The translations under genes and the position numbers were made by a program. A stretch of DNA of 18,854 nucleotides from CALEUX01 sp037439945 (GTDB taxonomy: Bacteria; Bacteroidota; Bacteroidia; Bacteroidales; Marinilabiliaceae): positions 1 to 18,854 of the forward strand of contig JBBIVA010000072.1 in NCBI GenBank assembly GCA_037439945.1. The letters are read 5' to 3'. A model generated the notes under the pieces. It saw only the letters and a program-made list of their open reading frames with translations, did not search any database and had not been told where the DNA came from. Shown piece after piece: positions 7,030-16,800 of this stretch; within the stretch, counting starts at the first letter, position 1, and each line of letters opens with the position of its first letter.

Positions 7030-7494
7030 CTATAATTCATTTAGTAAATCAACTAAGTATTGCCCTGCTTTGGCATTTCCCTCCTCAGGGGCCCAGGAAG
7101 CCATAAATTTATCTGTATCAGGATTAAATGGGCCATCTTTAAATTCATAAACAACAGTTCCTGGTTCTAATGACACCAGTGAATGCCACCTTCGGGGCTC
7201 AACTTCAATGCCATATGAACCGGATTTTGGATTTATGGTCAGTTTTTCTACAACTTTTCCTGAATCATCGAAGAAAAACACGGCAATACTCCCCCTTAAT
7301 ACTATAAAAACTTCGCGTTTATCGGGATTCTCATGCTTATGTGGCTGTACATAGGTACCAGGTTCAAAAGCATTTAGCATACGGTTAATAGGGTCGCTAA
7401 AATTGGTATGGAAATTAAAATTTTTTCTCTTCCTGGAAGAGTTTTGAGCCTCATTTGACAGTTTATTTAATAGTTCCTGATCAATTAATATCAT
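7030..7494 (-). CDS. WbuC-family cupin-fold metalloprotein
   Basis: This 154-residue soluble protein has a single cupin domain. The N-terminal segment RKRKNFNFH (21-29) and DPINRMLNAFEPGTYVQPHKHENPDKREVF (34-63) match the WbuC pattern. Likely metal ligands are His52, His54 and Glu61 in cupin motif 1 and His104 in the second motif (PRRWHSLVSLEPG). The family is named after a gene in E. coli O-antigen clusters; its reaction is not established. There is no sugar or O-antigen gene nearby, so context gives no substrate. Transcribed alone, it converges with the winged-helix gene. The start is supported by a promoter candidate 32-60 bp upstream. Confidence 0.85.
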   Translation of the reverse strand: MILIDQELLNKLSNEAQNSSRKRKNFNFHTNFSDPINRMLNAFEPGTYVQPHKHENPDKREVFIVLRGSIAVFFFDDSGKVVEKLTINPKSGSYGIEVEPRRWHSLVSLEPGTVVYEFKDGPFNPDTDKFMASWAPEEGNAKAGQYLVDLLNEL

Positions 7495-7525
7495 ATAGTA
7501 GTATCTAATAATTTGTTATTAACCC

Positions 7526-7554
7526 TAAAGGTAGGAATTTTAATCTAAATCAAA
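7526..7554 (-). promoter_or_regulatory. Candidate promoter for the cupin gene
   Basis: On the minus strand, TTTG (7554-7551), a 17-base spacer, then TACCTTTA (7533-7526), 7 of 8 to TAnnTTTG. It is 32 bp upstream of the cupin start, a normal leader length. Confidence 0.4.
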
Positions 7555-7618
7555 CTTTTTAACAATTTTTTACGTAAAAAAAGCTGATAACAATTGATTA
7601 AATTGCGAACAGATTTTT

Positions 7619-8725
7619 ATGACAGGGCCAAAAATTTTAATAGCAGATGATGTTAACTACCTGGTGGATTTTATTAAAACTCATCTTGATGCTATGTTTG
7701 TTGACCCTACCTACTTTAGAGCCAATAATGGATACGAAGTTTTTATTTTAGCTGCCAGGCACAAGCCTGATCTCATTCTTTTAGACTGGGAAATGCCTGA
7801 TTTTTCAGGAATTGAAGCATTGGAATCTCTTAAATCGCACGATTCAACCAAGGATATTCCGGTAATAATGATTTCAGGTTTTACAAAACCTGACCATGTT
7901 AAAATTGCATTGGAAGCCGGCGCAATTGATTACCTTAAAAAACCAATTGAACCGTCAGAACTACTGGCGAGGGTAAGGACTTCCATGACACTTTCAAGCA
8001 CTCTTCAACAACTTAAAATACAAAAGGATAACCTTGAAACTGAAATGAAAAAAACTGACATTTTGTTAAGAGGTTTGCTCCCCGAAGAGATTTTGGAAAC
8101 AATGAAAAACAGTGGTGATATAGCCCCAAAAAGATATAGAAATGTTACAGTTATTATGGCTGATTTGGTTGATTTTACTATTAAATCACAAAAAATGTCG
8201 CCTAAACGGTTACTGGACGAATTGCAAACCATATTCTCTTCATTTGATGAAATAACTGCCCGATACCACTGTACACGAATTAAAACTATTGGTGACGCAT
8301 ATTTATCGGTTAGCGGAATGTGGAATGAAACTCAGAATCATGCCCTTATTGCTGCTAAAATGGCTGAAAGAATGCGGCAATACATTATAGATCATAACAA
8401 AAAATATAATATTGACTGGGAGATTAGGATTGGTATTAACTCTGGCGATATAATTGCCGGAATTATAAGTAAAAAAAATCTTTCGTTCGATATTTTTGGT
8501 GATACGGTAAATACTGCTGCCAGGATGCAGGCTTATTGCGACCCCATGCAGATCAATGTGTCCCATTCAACCTTTTCATTAATCAGTAATTTCTATACTA
8601 TGGTTAAAAGGATACCTCGTAAGGTTAAAAGTAAAGGCGCTATAAGTATGTACTATATTCATCGGCCATTACAGCGAAGAATTGATAAATCAACGGTTAA
8701 GGAGGGAGTAACAAGAAACATTTAA
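7619..8725 (+). CDS. Response regulator fused to class III adenylate cyclase
   Basis: This 368-residue cytosolic protein starts with a receiver domain (about 4-122). It has acidic Asp10/Asp11, phosphoacceptor Asp56 (LILLDWEMP), Ser86 and Lys108 (YLKKP). A helical coiled linker (about 125-165, ending in the RGLLPEEILETM motif common before cyclases) follows. Then comes a class III nucleotide cyclase domain (about 172-350). All key residues are present: metal ligands Asp182 and Asp226, adenine-selecting Lys222 (IKTIGD) and Asp291 (FDIFGD), and transition-state Asn298 and Arg302 (VNTAAR). The Lys/Asp pair predicts cAMP rather than cGMP, and the complete set predicts an active homodimer. Phosphorylation of Asp56 would gate cyclisation. 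No partner kinase or cAMP-binding protein lies beside it. The region after 350 is a short basic tail. Confidence 0.9.
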   Translation: MTGPKILIADDVNYLVDFIKTHLDAMFVDPTYFRANNGYEVFILAARHKPDLILLDWEMPDFSGIEALESLKSHDSTKDIPVIMISGFTKPDHVKIALEAGAIDYLKKPIEPSELLARVRTSMTLSSTLQQLKIQKDNLETEMKKTDILLRGLLPEEILETMKNSGDIAPKRYRNVTVIMADLVDFTIKSQKMSPKRLLDELQTIFSSFDEITARYHCTRIKTIGDAYLSVSGMWNETQNHALIAAKMAERMRQYIIDHNKKYNIDWEIRIGINSGDIIAGIISKKNLSFDIFGDTVNTAARMQAYCDPMQINVSHSTFSLISNFYTMVKRIPRKVKSKGAISMYYIHRPLQRRIDKSTVKEGVTRNI

Positions 8726-8842
8726 ATATTAAAACAACAATGACGCCTTCCAAATAACACAATAAATTAACCTGATGGAAGTAAAGGAATTACAAACATT
8801 TAATTTCAATTTTTCATTTAATCATTAATTTATATTCAGGGT

Positions 8843-8873
8843 AAAAAAAAGATTGCACCAAAAAATGGTGCAA
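8843..8873 (-). terminator. Intrinsic terminator downstream of ettA
   Basis: TTGCACCA (8853-8860) and TGGTGCAA (8866-8873) form a perfect 8-bp stem with a 5-base loop. On the minus strand the stem is followed by TC and eight T residues (8850-8843). It lies about 107 bp beyond the ettA stop codon. The plus strand lacks a T-tract, so it is directional. Confidence 0.75.
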
Positions 8874-8980
8874 CCCTAAGCCAAAACTCTGATTAACTGC
8901 CTGTATCAAATATTATTAATTGAATCTTTTATTCTAAAATAATTGATATTGTAAGTTTAAGAGCTTTAAATATAAACCCT

Positions 8981-10663
8981 TTAACCAAGTTTTCTATATC
9001 TTATTCTTTGAGGGCCAGTATCGCCAAGTCGCCGTTTTTTATTCTCTTCGTATTCTGAATAACTGCCTTCAAAATAATAAACAGTTGAGTTTCCTTCAAA
9101 AGCAAGAATATGAGTAGCTACCCTGTCAAGAAACCACCTGTCGTGCGATATGATTACAACACAACCGGCAAAATCTTCCAATCCCTCCTCCAGGGCTCTA
9201 AGAGTGTTTACATCAATATCATTTGTAGGCTCATCCAATAATAAAACGTTGGCCTCTTCCTTAAGGGTAAGCGCCAAATGCAACCTGTTTCGTTCACCAC
9301 CTGATAGGACCCCACATTTCTTTTCCTGGTCGGCACCTGAAAAATTAAACCTTGACAGGAATGCCCTTGAATTTAATTCACGACCACCAAGTTTAATTGT
9401 ATCCACCCCCCCTGACAACACTTCATAAACAGTTTTATTAGCATCAATTGCTGCATGAGATTGATCAACATAGCCAACTTTTACGGTTTCTCCAACCTGA
9501 AATGTACCCTTATTGATATTTTCCTGCCCCATTATCATCCTGAACAGGGTTGTTTTACCAGCACCGTTAGGGCCTATAACCCCAACAATTCCATTTCGAG
9601 GCAAAGTGAACTCTAAATTATCGAATAAAAGTCTATCTCCAAAAGCTTTGGCAACACCGTGAGCCTCAATAACCTTTTCTCCCAATCTTGGACCATTTGG
9701 AATAAAGATTTCAAGTTTTTCTTCTTTTTGTTTTATATCTTCTTTCATAAGGCTATCATATGCAGCCAAACGAGCTTTTGATTTGGCATGCCTTGCCTTG
9801 GGGGCCATTCTAACCCATTCGAGTTCACGTTCAAGTGTAAGTCTGCGTTTTGATGCCTGTTTCTCCTCCTGTGCTAATCGCTTGGTTTTTTGTTCAAGCC
9901 AGGATGAATAATTACCTTTCCATGGAATACCTTCGCCCCTGTCAAGCTCAAGAATCCATCCTGCCACATTATCCAGGAAGTAACGGTCGTGGGTTATTGC
10001 AATAACTGTTCCCTTATATTGCTGAAGGTGCATTTCCAACCATTGTACCGACTCGGTATCCAAATGGTTAGTAGGCTCATCCAGTAACAAAATATCGGGT
10101 TCCTGAAGTAGCAATCTGCAAAGGGCCACTCTTCGTTTTTCACCACCTGACAGCTCTGAAACCAATTGGTCTTCAGGCGGGCACCTTAATGCATCCATTG
10201 CTCTTTCAAGGCGGCTATCAAGATTCCAGGCATCCATTACATCAATTTTCTCCTGAAGTTTTGCCTGTTCCTCCATTAAGGCTTCCATTTTGTCGGGGTT
10301 TTCAAGAACATCAGGATCAGCAAACTTTTCGTTAACTGCTTCATATGCCTTCAATACATCAACCACCTCCTGAACTCCCTCTTCAACAATCTGTTTAACG
10401 GTTTTCTTACCATCCAAAACTGGTTCTTGTTCAAGATAGCCAACTGTGTAGCCTGGTGAAAATACTACCTGTCCCTGGTAATTTTTCTCTATCCCCGCAA
10501 TTATCTTTAATAGCGTAGATTTACCAGAACCATTTAAACCTATAACACCAATTTTTGCACCGTAAAAAAACGATAAATAAATGTTATTCAATACTTTCTT
10601 CTGGGGCGGATAAACCTTACTAACCCCTACCATACTAAAAATAATCTTCTTGTCGTCTGACAT
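8981..10663 (-). CDS. ettA: Energy-dependent translational throttle protein EttA (ABC-F ATPase)
   Basis: This 560-residue soluble ABC-F protein has two ATP-binding cassettes and no membrane segments. Cassette 1: Walker A GLNGSGKST (42-50), signature LSGGE (171-175), Walker B ILLLDEPTNH with Glu196. Cassette 2: Walker A GPNGAGKTT (364-372), signature LSGGE (453-457), Walker B LLLDEPTND with Glu478. The linker (about 250-320), rich in Arg/Lys (ELEWVRMAPKARHAKSKARLA), is the P-site tRNA-interaction motif. The opening FSMVGVSKVYPPQKKVLNNI and NVAGWILELDRGEGIPWKGN segments are diagnostic of the EttA subfamily rather than Uup or antibiotic-resistance ABC-Fs. It binds the ribosomal E site and gates entry into elongation by ATP/ADP ratio. 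It starts 32 bp after the secreted-protein gene on the same strand, so the two are likely cotranscribed. Confidence 0.95.
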   Translation of the reverse strand: MSDDKKIIFSMVGVSKVYPPQKKVLNNIYLSFFYGAKIGVIGLNGSGKSTLLKIIAGIEKNYQGQVVFSPGYTVGYLEQEPVLDGKKTVKQIVEEGVQEVVDVLKAYEAVNEKFADPDVLENPDKMEALMEEQAKLQEKIDVMDAWNLDSRLERAMDALRCPPEDQLVSELSGGEKRRVALCRLLLQEPDILLLDEPTNHLDTESVQWLEMHLQQYKGTVIAITHDRYFLDNVAGWILELDRGEGIPWKGNYSSWLEQKTKRLAQEEKQASKRRLTLERELEWVRMAPKARHAKSKARLAAYDSLMKEDIKQKEEKLEIFIPNGPRLGEKVIEAHGVAKAFGDRLLFDNLEFTLPRNGIVGVIGPNGAGKTTLFRMIMGQENINKGTFQVGETVKVGYVDQSHAAIDANKTVYEVLSGGVDTIKLGGRELNSRAFLSRFNFSGADQEKKCGVLSGGERNRLHLALTLKEEANVLLLDEPTNDIDVNTLRALEEGLEDFAGCVVIISHDRWFLDRVATHILAFEGNSTVYYFEGSYSEYEENKKRRLGDTGPQRIRYRKLG

Positions 10664-10695
10664 AAAAATTCCTGATTTCTAAATTACACTAATTA

Positions 10696-11538
10696 TTACT
10701 TAAGTTTCTTTAAATCACTTGCCTGAAGGGCATCGTCACTCGCATGTTTAATCATTTCATAGTGCCAGTAATAAAGTTTGGAATCGGCCGCACCAACAAG
10801 TAATTTGTAAACCCTTGCCCTGATCCTCGTTTTTTCAGGCCCCACTTTATGAAGAAATACAACATCACTATCCTGCCGGGCAATAGCCTGGGCAATCTCT
10901 TCCCTGGTTACGATCTCAACATTATAGGGGTAAATTGCCTTTATCTTTTTAATATCCCTGATATCTGGTGCAAGATCGTCCTTTACCAAAAGAAGTTTTT
11001 TACCAGATAACCCGCCTGTGGCTTTGTTATACTGCTTAAATCCTTTTTCTCCGATTAGGTCAGGATTGTTCAGAACGGCCTTAACGTGTGACTGAATGAA
11101 TAAAACAAATGCTTCTAATTTGTAGGAATAACTTGCATCTTCAACCTGCAAATATGATAAAGGCAAAGAACATAAATCCGGCATTGTCCGTACCGATGCT
11201 TTTGGTTGTCCCATTAGCAGGCTTATAAAGTTATACCTTGCTTTTGTTTTGTCCTTTTCAAAAGTAACTATTGTGGTTAATAAAAAGGAAAGGTCAGTAT
11301 TATTTTTAACCTGTTCAAATTCCTTTGTAGTTATAAATTCAACCGGTGTAATTTTCCATGAACGTTCCATTACCTCTTTAATTTTAAGGTTAAAATCGCT
11401 CAACAGGGCATTGTCATAAACTACCATAGTTTTTGTTTTTAAAAACTTCTGATAATCATCTAATGTTGGAACATGTAATTGAGCTGTTCCTGATTTTGCT
11501 ATTACAATTAGTAATACTATAAAAAGAAACTTTTTCAT
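10696..11538 (-). CDS. Secreted protein of unknown function with two similar halves
   Basis: I choose the ATG at 11538 because it gives a classic signal peptide (MKKFLFIVLLIVIAKSGTAQ, residues 1-20). An in-frame upstream ATG at 11580 would add 14 polar residues ahead of it. The 280-residue product has two halves of like design. Half 1 runs from TMVVYDNALLSDFNLKIKEV to FEKDKTKARYNFISLLMG, and half 2 from KLLLVKDDLAPDIRDIKKIK to GPEKTRIRARVYKLLVGA. Each goes beta-strand (VVYD / LLVK), a D-rich helix, a segment ending in T(K/R)EE/EF (EFITTKEFEQV / EIVTREEIAQA), a strand, then a basic K/R-rich strand. This looks like an old domain duplication. No catalytic motif is recognised. The gene lies immediately before ettA (32 bp), and a 462-bp gap with the divergent kinase gene lies upstream. 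Confidence 0.7.
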   Translation of the reverse strand: MKKFLFIVLLIVIAKSGTAQLHVPTLDDYQKFLKTKTMVVYDNALLSDFNLKIKEVMERSWKITPVEFITTKEFEQVKNNTDLSFLLTTIVTFEKDKTKARYNFISLLMGQPKASVRTMPDLCSLPLSYLQVEDASYSYKLEAFVLFIQSHVKAVLNNPDLIGEKGFKQYNKATGGLSGKKLLLVKDDLAPDIRDIKKIKAIYPYNVEIVTREEIAQAIARQDSDVVFLHKVGPEKTRIRARVYKLLVGAADSKLYYWHYEMIKHASDDALQASDLKKLK

Positions 11539-11810
11539 CAGTAATGCATTTTTATAATTAAGGCCGGATGGAACTCGCATGATGAGTGTACATCCGTGTA
11601 TATTTTATCGAATCATGCCCGCATCATCTCTATATTATTTTTGTAATTTAACTTATTAAATCCAACCCTGGTACTCTGCGACCCACTTTTTTTTATAATT
11701 ATACTAATGAGAATTTATTTAATATTCAAAAAAAAACATCAAAATTAAAAGTTTATCCGGTTATCATCCCTGAAAAAAAATTAAAAAATTGGTAAGGGCC
11801 TTAAACAAAG

Positions 11811-11825
11811 GGTTATCACATAACC
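11811..11825. repeat. Short perfect dyad, possible operator
   Basis: GGTTATCACATAACC is a 6+3+6 perfect inverted repeat in the middle of the divergent intergenic region. Its size and place fit a dimeric regulator site, but a dyad this short can occur by chance. Confidence 0.25.
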
Positions 11826-11988
11826 AATATAACTAAACTTTAATCGTTGGCAAAGTTAGGTCAAAAATCATTTGAATACGAAATAAGACACGGCTAAAAT
11901 AAAGATGTAAAAACATTATTAATAGTATAGTTCAAAAAGAAAAAAAATCCGTAATTTACTTCCCTAAACCAAAATTTTGATTTCGAAC

Positions 11989-11996
11989 TATTTTTG
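11989..11996 (+). promoter_or_regulatory. Candidate -7 element abutting the kinase start codon
   Basis: TATTTTTG matches the Bacteroidota -7 consensus TAnnTTTG exactly and ends 4 bp before the ATG at 12001. If used, transcription would begin at or next to the ATG, giving a leaderless mRNA. There is no good -33 TTTG 17-23 bases upstream, so support is partial. Confidence 0.3.
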
Positions 11997-12000
11997 CGTT

Positions 12001-13746
12001 ATGATTGACTTACTTAACAAAATAATAGGGCTTTTTATTTCAGAGCATGACGAAAAAGCCGATATGGATACAAAGATAAAATCTCTGTTACTCAATTTTG
12101 CCGGCCTGTTATTCACAATAATTGTTTTAGCAGAGGGTATCTGGTCACTTATTGACGATAAAATTGAGCTTGCCATCCCATTCCTGTTTTTAAGTTTTGT
12201 ATTGGCTTTAAGTTATCTCTATTTAAAAAAATCAACAGGGGTTTTTCATCAAAATTTTCTTATAACACTTGTTTTTGTTACCTGTTCATTTTTTGTGTTT
12301 TTTGGAGGAAATTTTGAATTTGGAATTGTTTGGTCAGTTTTTTTCCCATTTTTTACAACTTCACTTCGTGGCAGAAAAACAGGTACAAATTGGAGCCTTG
12401 GTTTATTGGGCATCTTTTTAATTCACTATTTTGTTCTTCAGAACATTGGAGTTTTTACTAAAATTTACACTTTATCTGATGTTATATTATATAGCCTAAT
12501 TTATTTAGTTTCATTAATAATAGCCTATGCATTCCAGTTTATAAGATCTGAAGTGCTGTTAGAAAAAGAAAGAACGATTCTTGATTCCCAAAATCAAAAC
12601 AAAGCGCAGGAAGACCTGATATCAAGGTTATCTCACCAGATACGTACTCCGCTGAGCAACATAACAGGCGTGCTGGATATGTTAGAGTCATCCCCTATGA
12701 GCGATGAACAAAGAGATTTTATAAATACTATTCATGCATCTGCAAACAACCTGGTAAGTGTGGTTAACAATTTGGTTATGGCTTCAAAATCGAGCGCGCA
12801 TGACACTCAGGAAATCACCAATTTTAATTTATACAACACCGTTAATAATGTAATACGGCTTTTCCCTTTCGAGAATAGTAAAACACGTTTTCATTTATCA
12901 CTTGCAGCAGATATTCCAGGACAGTTGACAGGCAACAGTATAAAGTTAAAACAAATTTTATTAAATCTGATCAACAGTATTATTAAACATAACAAATCTG
13001 ATCAAAAGCAAATTACCCTGGAAATTTCACGTTTGGAAAGCATGCCGGGCAGGGTTGAATTAATAATTAGAATTACAAGTAATTTTATTTACACTGCTAC
13101 AAAAGGGGATGCCAGTTCAACAGACAATTTTTTTAACCACCAGGATTTTATGCGTTTAAACGCAGGTAAAGTGATTAGTTACCTGGATTTGGTCATAACT
13201 CAAAAAATTATTGAGGTTGATGGTCATTCACTGGTAATTGTTCCACACCCTGATAAAACAGTTTTTGAATTTGGAGCTTCATTTTCAACAGCATCCTCAA
13301 ATTTTGCGTTGGTAACTCCTCCCGAAAAGGCCAGAAAAATTGAAACAACCTATAAACCCAAGGTTGAAATTAAAAATGCAAGTATTTTACTTGTTGAAGA
13401 TAATTTCAGTAACCAGCAGATTATTTCATTGTATATCCGTAACGAAGTAAACAAAATTGATATTGCTTTTAACGGAAAAGAGGCTTTGGAGAAATTTGGA
13501 TTGGCCAAATATGACCTTATTTTGATGGATGTTCAGATGCCAATAATGGATGGTTTTAAAGCTACACAGAAAATAAGGGAGATTGAAAAGAGTACAAATA
13601 CCCACGTTCCTATTATAGCAGTAACTGCAAATGCTTTTCCTGAGGATAAGGAGAAATGTCTTGTTGCCGGTATGGATGATTACATAAGTAAACCCTTCCA
13701 ACCAGAGGAGCTTATTAGAAAAATAAGGGAGCACCTATCAAGTTAA
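12001..13746 (+). CDS. Membrane hybrid histidine kinase with degenerate ATP-binding domain and C-terminal receiver
   Basis: I start at the ATG (12001); an upstream in-frame TTG at 11977 is less likely. The 581-residue product has about six membrane helices in residues 30-182 with no extracytoplasmic sensor domain. A dimerisation helix with phosphoacceptor His212 (SHQIRTPLSNI) follows, then a HATPase-like region (about 300-430) and a receiver (about 460-578). The receiver is intact: Asp467, Asp510 (LILMDVQMP) and Lys564 (SKPF). The HATPase-like region is not. The Mg-binding Asn of the N box is Ser326, DxGxG is absent (IRITSNFIYT) and GTGLGL is absent (LNAGKVISYLDLVI). The residue after His212 is Gln, not Glu/Asp. 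ATP-dependent autophosphorylation is therefore doubtful. The protein may act as a phosphatase, a relay, or a scaffold fed by another kinase. It converges with the propeller-phosphatase gene. Confidence 0.85.
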   Translation: MIDLLNKIIGLFISEHDEKADMDTKIKSLLLNFAGLLFTIIVLAEGIWSLIDDKIELAIPFLFLSFVLALSYLYLKKSTGVFHQNFLITLVFVTCSFFVFFGGNFEFGIVWSVFFPFFTTSLRGRKTGTNWSLGLLGIFLIHYFVLQNIGVFTKIYTLSDVILYSLIYLVSLIIAYAFQFIRSEVLLEKERTILDSQNQNKAQEDLISRLSHQIRTPLSNITGVLDMLESSPMSDEQRDFINTIHASANNLVSVVNNLVMASKSSAHDTQEITNFNLYNTVNNVIRLFPFENSKTRFHLSLAADIPGQLTGNSIKLKQILLNLINSIIKHNKSDQKQITLEISRLESMPGRVELIIRITSNFIYTATKGDASSTDNFFNHQDFMRLNAGKVISYLDLVITQKIIEVDGHSLVIVPHPDKTVFEFGASFSTASSNFALVTPPEKARKIETTYKPKVEIKNASILLVEDNFSNQQIISLYIRNEVNKIDIAFNGKEALEKFGLAKYDLILMDVQMPIMDGFKATQKIREIEKSTNTHVPIIAVTANAFPEDKEKCLVAGMDDYISKPFQPEELIRKIREHLSS

Positions 13747-13839
13747 TAACTCAGGATAACAATTGAAATTGCCTTGACTGGAAATTGATTGAAAACCATA
13801 GTTAGCCAGTTGCAAATTTTAACCTGAAGCAGATTAAAT

Positions 13840-16800
13840 TTAGGTATTAAAGGGTGCGAACCCAACTACAAGGATATCATCCACCTGTTCTTCCTGCCCT
13901 TTCCATTCTTCAAGCTTTTGATGGAGAATTGCTTTTTGATCATCGGTGTTTAACCTATGAATGTTTAGCAACAAATGCCTGAACCTCCTGTATTTGAATT
14001 TTTTTAAATCATTTCCTCCAAACTGGTCAACATAACCATCTGAAAAAAGATAAACCATATCATCTTTCTGTAAAGGAATTCTAATTGTTTCATATTCTGG
14101 TTCATAGCTGTCGCGGTAGCGACCCAATGGCAACTGACCTCCTTTATAGGCTAAAATTTCATTATTTCTTACAATATACAGGTCGTTTACGGCCCCCGAG
14201 TAGTCTATCCACTCATTTTTATGATCAATAACACAGAGGCCAACATCCATCCCATCTCTCAATGGGGTGCTAAATTCATCCCTGTCTGAGTCATCTAAAG
14301 TAAATGTCTCTTCAAGTTGCCGGCCCATAATTTTTAAAATTGTGGCAGGGTCGCTGTTCTTTTTCCCTTCAATTACATTCTTAATCAACTCCATCCCTAT
14401 TATTGACATAAAAGCACCCGGTACACCATGACCGGTACAATCAACTACAGCTAAATAAGTAAGTTTACCATCGTTATGAACATAGTAAAAATCTCCACTT
14501 ACCAGGTCTCTTGGCCTGAAATAAACAAACGACTTAGGCAACAAATCCCTTAACCGCTTTTCAGTAGGGATCATTGCTGACTGTATGCGTGTAGCATATG
14601 TAATACTATCAGTTAAATTCCTGTTAATCCTTGTTAACGTTTCCTTTTGGGCTTCAACCTGTTTTTTTTCCTGGGCTTTTTCCTTTAGTGCCCTGTTAGC
14701 CATTTTGTAATGTCTTATACGGTAATTTATAAACAATTGAATTACAAAAACTAATAGAAGAATATAAAATGCATAGGCATATCCGGTCATCCACAATGGT
14801 GGGGTAATAACAATTGGAAACTCCAGTATTTGATTATTCCATGTCAGGTCGCTGTTTGACCCCATAATTTTAAGTGTGTACTTTCCGGGCAATAAATTTG
14901 GGAATGTTACCAAATTGCTGTTTGTTACGGGCCTCCAATCATGGTCATATCCTGCAAGCATTACCCGGTAATGATTCTTTTGCGGTTGCGTAAATTCAAG
15001 GGCGGCAATATTCACCTCCAATATCATCCCTGGTTTATACTTCATTTCCAATTTATCCATACCATCTGCAAAAACTTCATCACAAATACCCTTCTGGCAT
15101 AATGAAATACCTGTAATGGCAATTTGGGGAAGATTCAAATTATACTCAATAGAATCAGGGTGAAGCCAGCAAAGGCCATTTACACTTCCAAATAGTAATT
15201 CCCCAGTGGTGGTTTTAAAAATGCTACCCTGGTTTAATATATGATCAGGAATGCCATCCAAAACATCAAAATTCTGGACTGTACCATCAGGTAATATGAA
15301 TGATATACCCTTTCCGGTACTCAGCCAAACATTTTGGGATCCATCAATAATAATACCTTTTATAACTCTATTCTTCATCCCTGCAACAGATCTGACTATG
15401 TTACCATCGTCGTTATTAATTTCCATCTCAAAAAACCCAGAACGGGTGCCAATGTATATTTTATCCTTACCGGACATTGCCAGGGACAGAATTTGTTGCT
15501 TTAAAGGCTGCTCTTTATTTTTTAATTTTGGTATATCAAATAATCCTGTTGTTAAATCAAATGAACATAAACCTTCATCAGTACCAATCCAAACTTTTCG
15601 GTCTCCGTCAAATAGAAGAACATTTATATAATCTGAAACAAGGTTATTCTCTTCAGCTTTAAAAAAACTGACCATCCGTCCATTAATTAACCTATATAAA
15701 CCAAACTGGGTCCCAAACCAAAAATCATTTTCATTTACCCGTAAAATCGAGAAAACCCTGTTATTCTTTAAAAGAGTGGCAAATTTGGCATCATAACCGT
15801 AATGAAATTCTTCAATTACCCCTTTTAACCTGTCCAAAATATAAATTCCACTGTTTGTTCCAAACCAAAGACTTCCATTATCAGTACTTGTTATTGAAAA
15901 AACAGCATCATCTTCATTTTGATGGAATTTTGAGTTCAGGATATAGTTTTTAACACTTTTATTTTTCCTGTTTATTGCATACACCCCGTGGGTAAGTGTG
16001 CCTGCCCATATTATGTTATCTGCATCAGCAAATACAGATTGTATATTGAATGATTTTAATGGCCAATATTTAAAATCATCACCCCCTATGGATCTAAACT
16101 TCAGTGGTTTTACCGAAATTTTAAAAAGCCCGTTAAATCGAGTACCAACCCAAATCAAACCTGATGCATCCTCAATTATTGAAGTTACCTCGAAGGGTAC
16201 AACCGATTGATCATCTGATTGTTTCATTTTAACAAGATCGTGTACCAATGTTCCGGAATTGAACATTTCCAGCCCCTTTCTTGTGCCTACCCAAACATTT
16301 CCCATTTTATCTGCAAAAACAGTATTTACCGCAAGTTTTGATCCTGGATTATGGCCTGATGGAATATTTAATAACCTTACCTTAGGCTCAAATAGAACAA
16401 GGCCTGAGTGGGTTGCTGCCATATAATTGTTATTACCAATAGCCACAATTTGAGAAACCAGATCACTGCAAATGCCTATTTTGCTCCCATTTACAAATAA
16501 CCTTTCAAACAGGCCGCTTTTAATATAAAACCTGTTTATGCCATCCTTGGTTCCTACCAAAAAGGTTGAATCGGATTCAGAAACCACCGGGTAACTTATG
16601 GAACCTGTTCGTTTAAATAAATTTGAGAAATGTCCAAAGGATGTGAAATCATCACTTTCAGGATTATAACGGCTAAGGAAATTCTCCGTTTTTATCCATA
16701 TTTCACCGTTCCTGGTAATATTAAAGCCATAAATATCATTATCGGGTATTGATTTAGAGTTTTCCGGATTATGGTGATAGCTTCTGAACTTTCCTGTTTC

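Larger units (their letters stand above)
11539..12000. other. Long divergent intergenic region, no gene seen
   Basis: This 462-bp, very AT-rich spacer lies between two divergent genes. I see no convincing ORF or structured RNA. It holds A/T tracts (around 11692 and 11730), a 6-bp dyad GGTTAT-CAC-ATAACC (11811-11825), and exact matches to the -7 motif TAnnTTTG. The matches are TATTTTTG at 11636-11643 (+), TAACTTTG at 11858-11851 (-) and TATTTTTG at 11989-11996 (+). None has a good -33 partner at the usual spacing. Confidence 0.6.

Noticed and set aside
8726..8842. Terminator for the adenylate cyclase gene
   Set aside because: Only a 6-bp CTTCCA/TGGAAG pair with a long loop and no T-tract is present.
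11539..11580. Upstream ATG (11580) for the secreted protein
   Set aside because: It would put 14 polar residues ahead of a textbook signal peptide that begins at the ATG at 11538.
11977..12000. Upstream TTG start for the hybrid kinase
   Set aside because: It adds only eight residues of no domain value, and the ATG at 12001 is the natural start; the -7 motif also lies in this stretch.
13426..13734. Antisense reading frame of about 100 codons inside the kinase receiver
   Set aside because: Its residues show no domain pattern, and the plus-strand frame encodes a well-conserved receiver; the same holds for the other frames antisense to hutH, ettA and the propeller gene.
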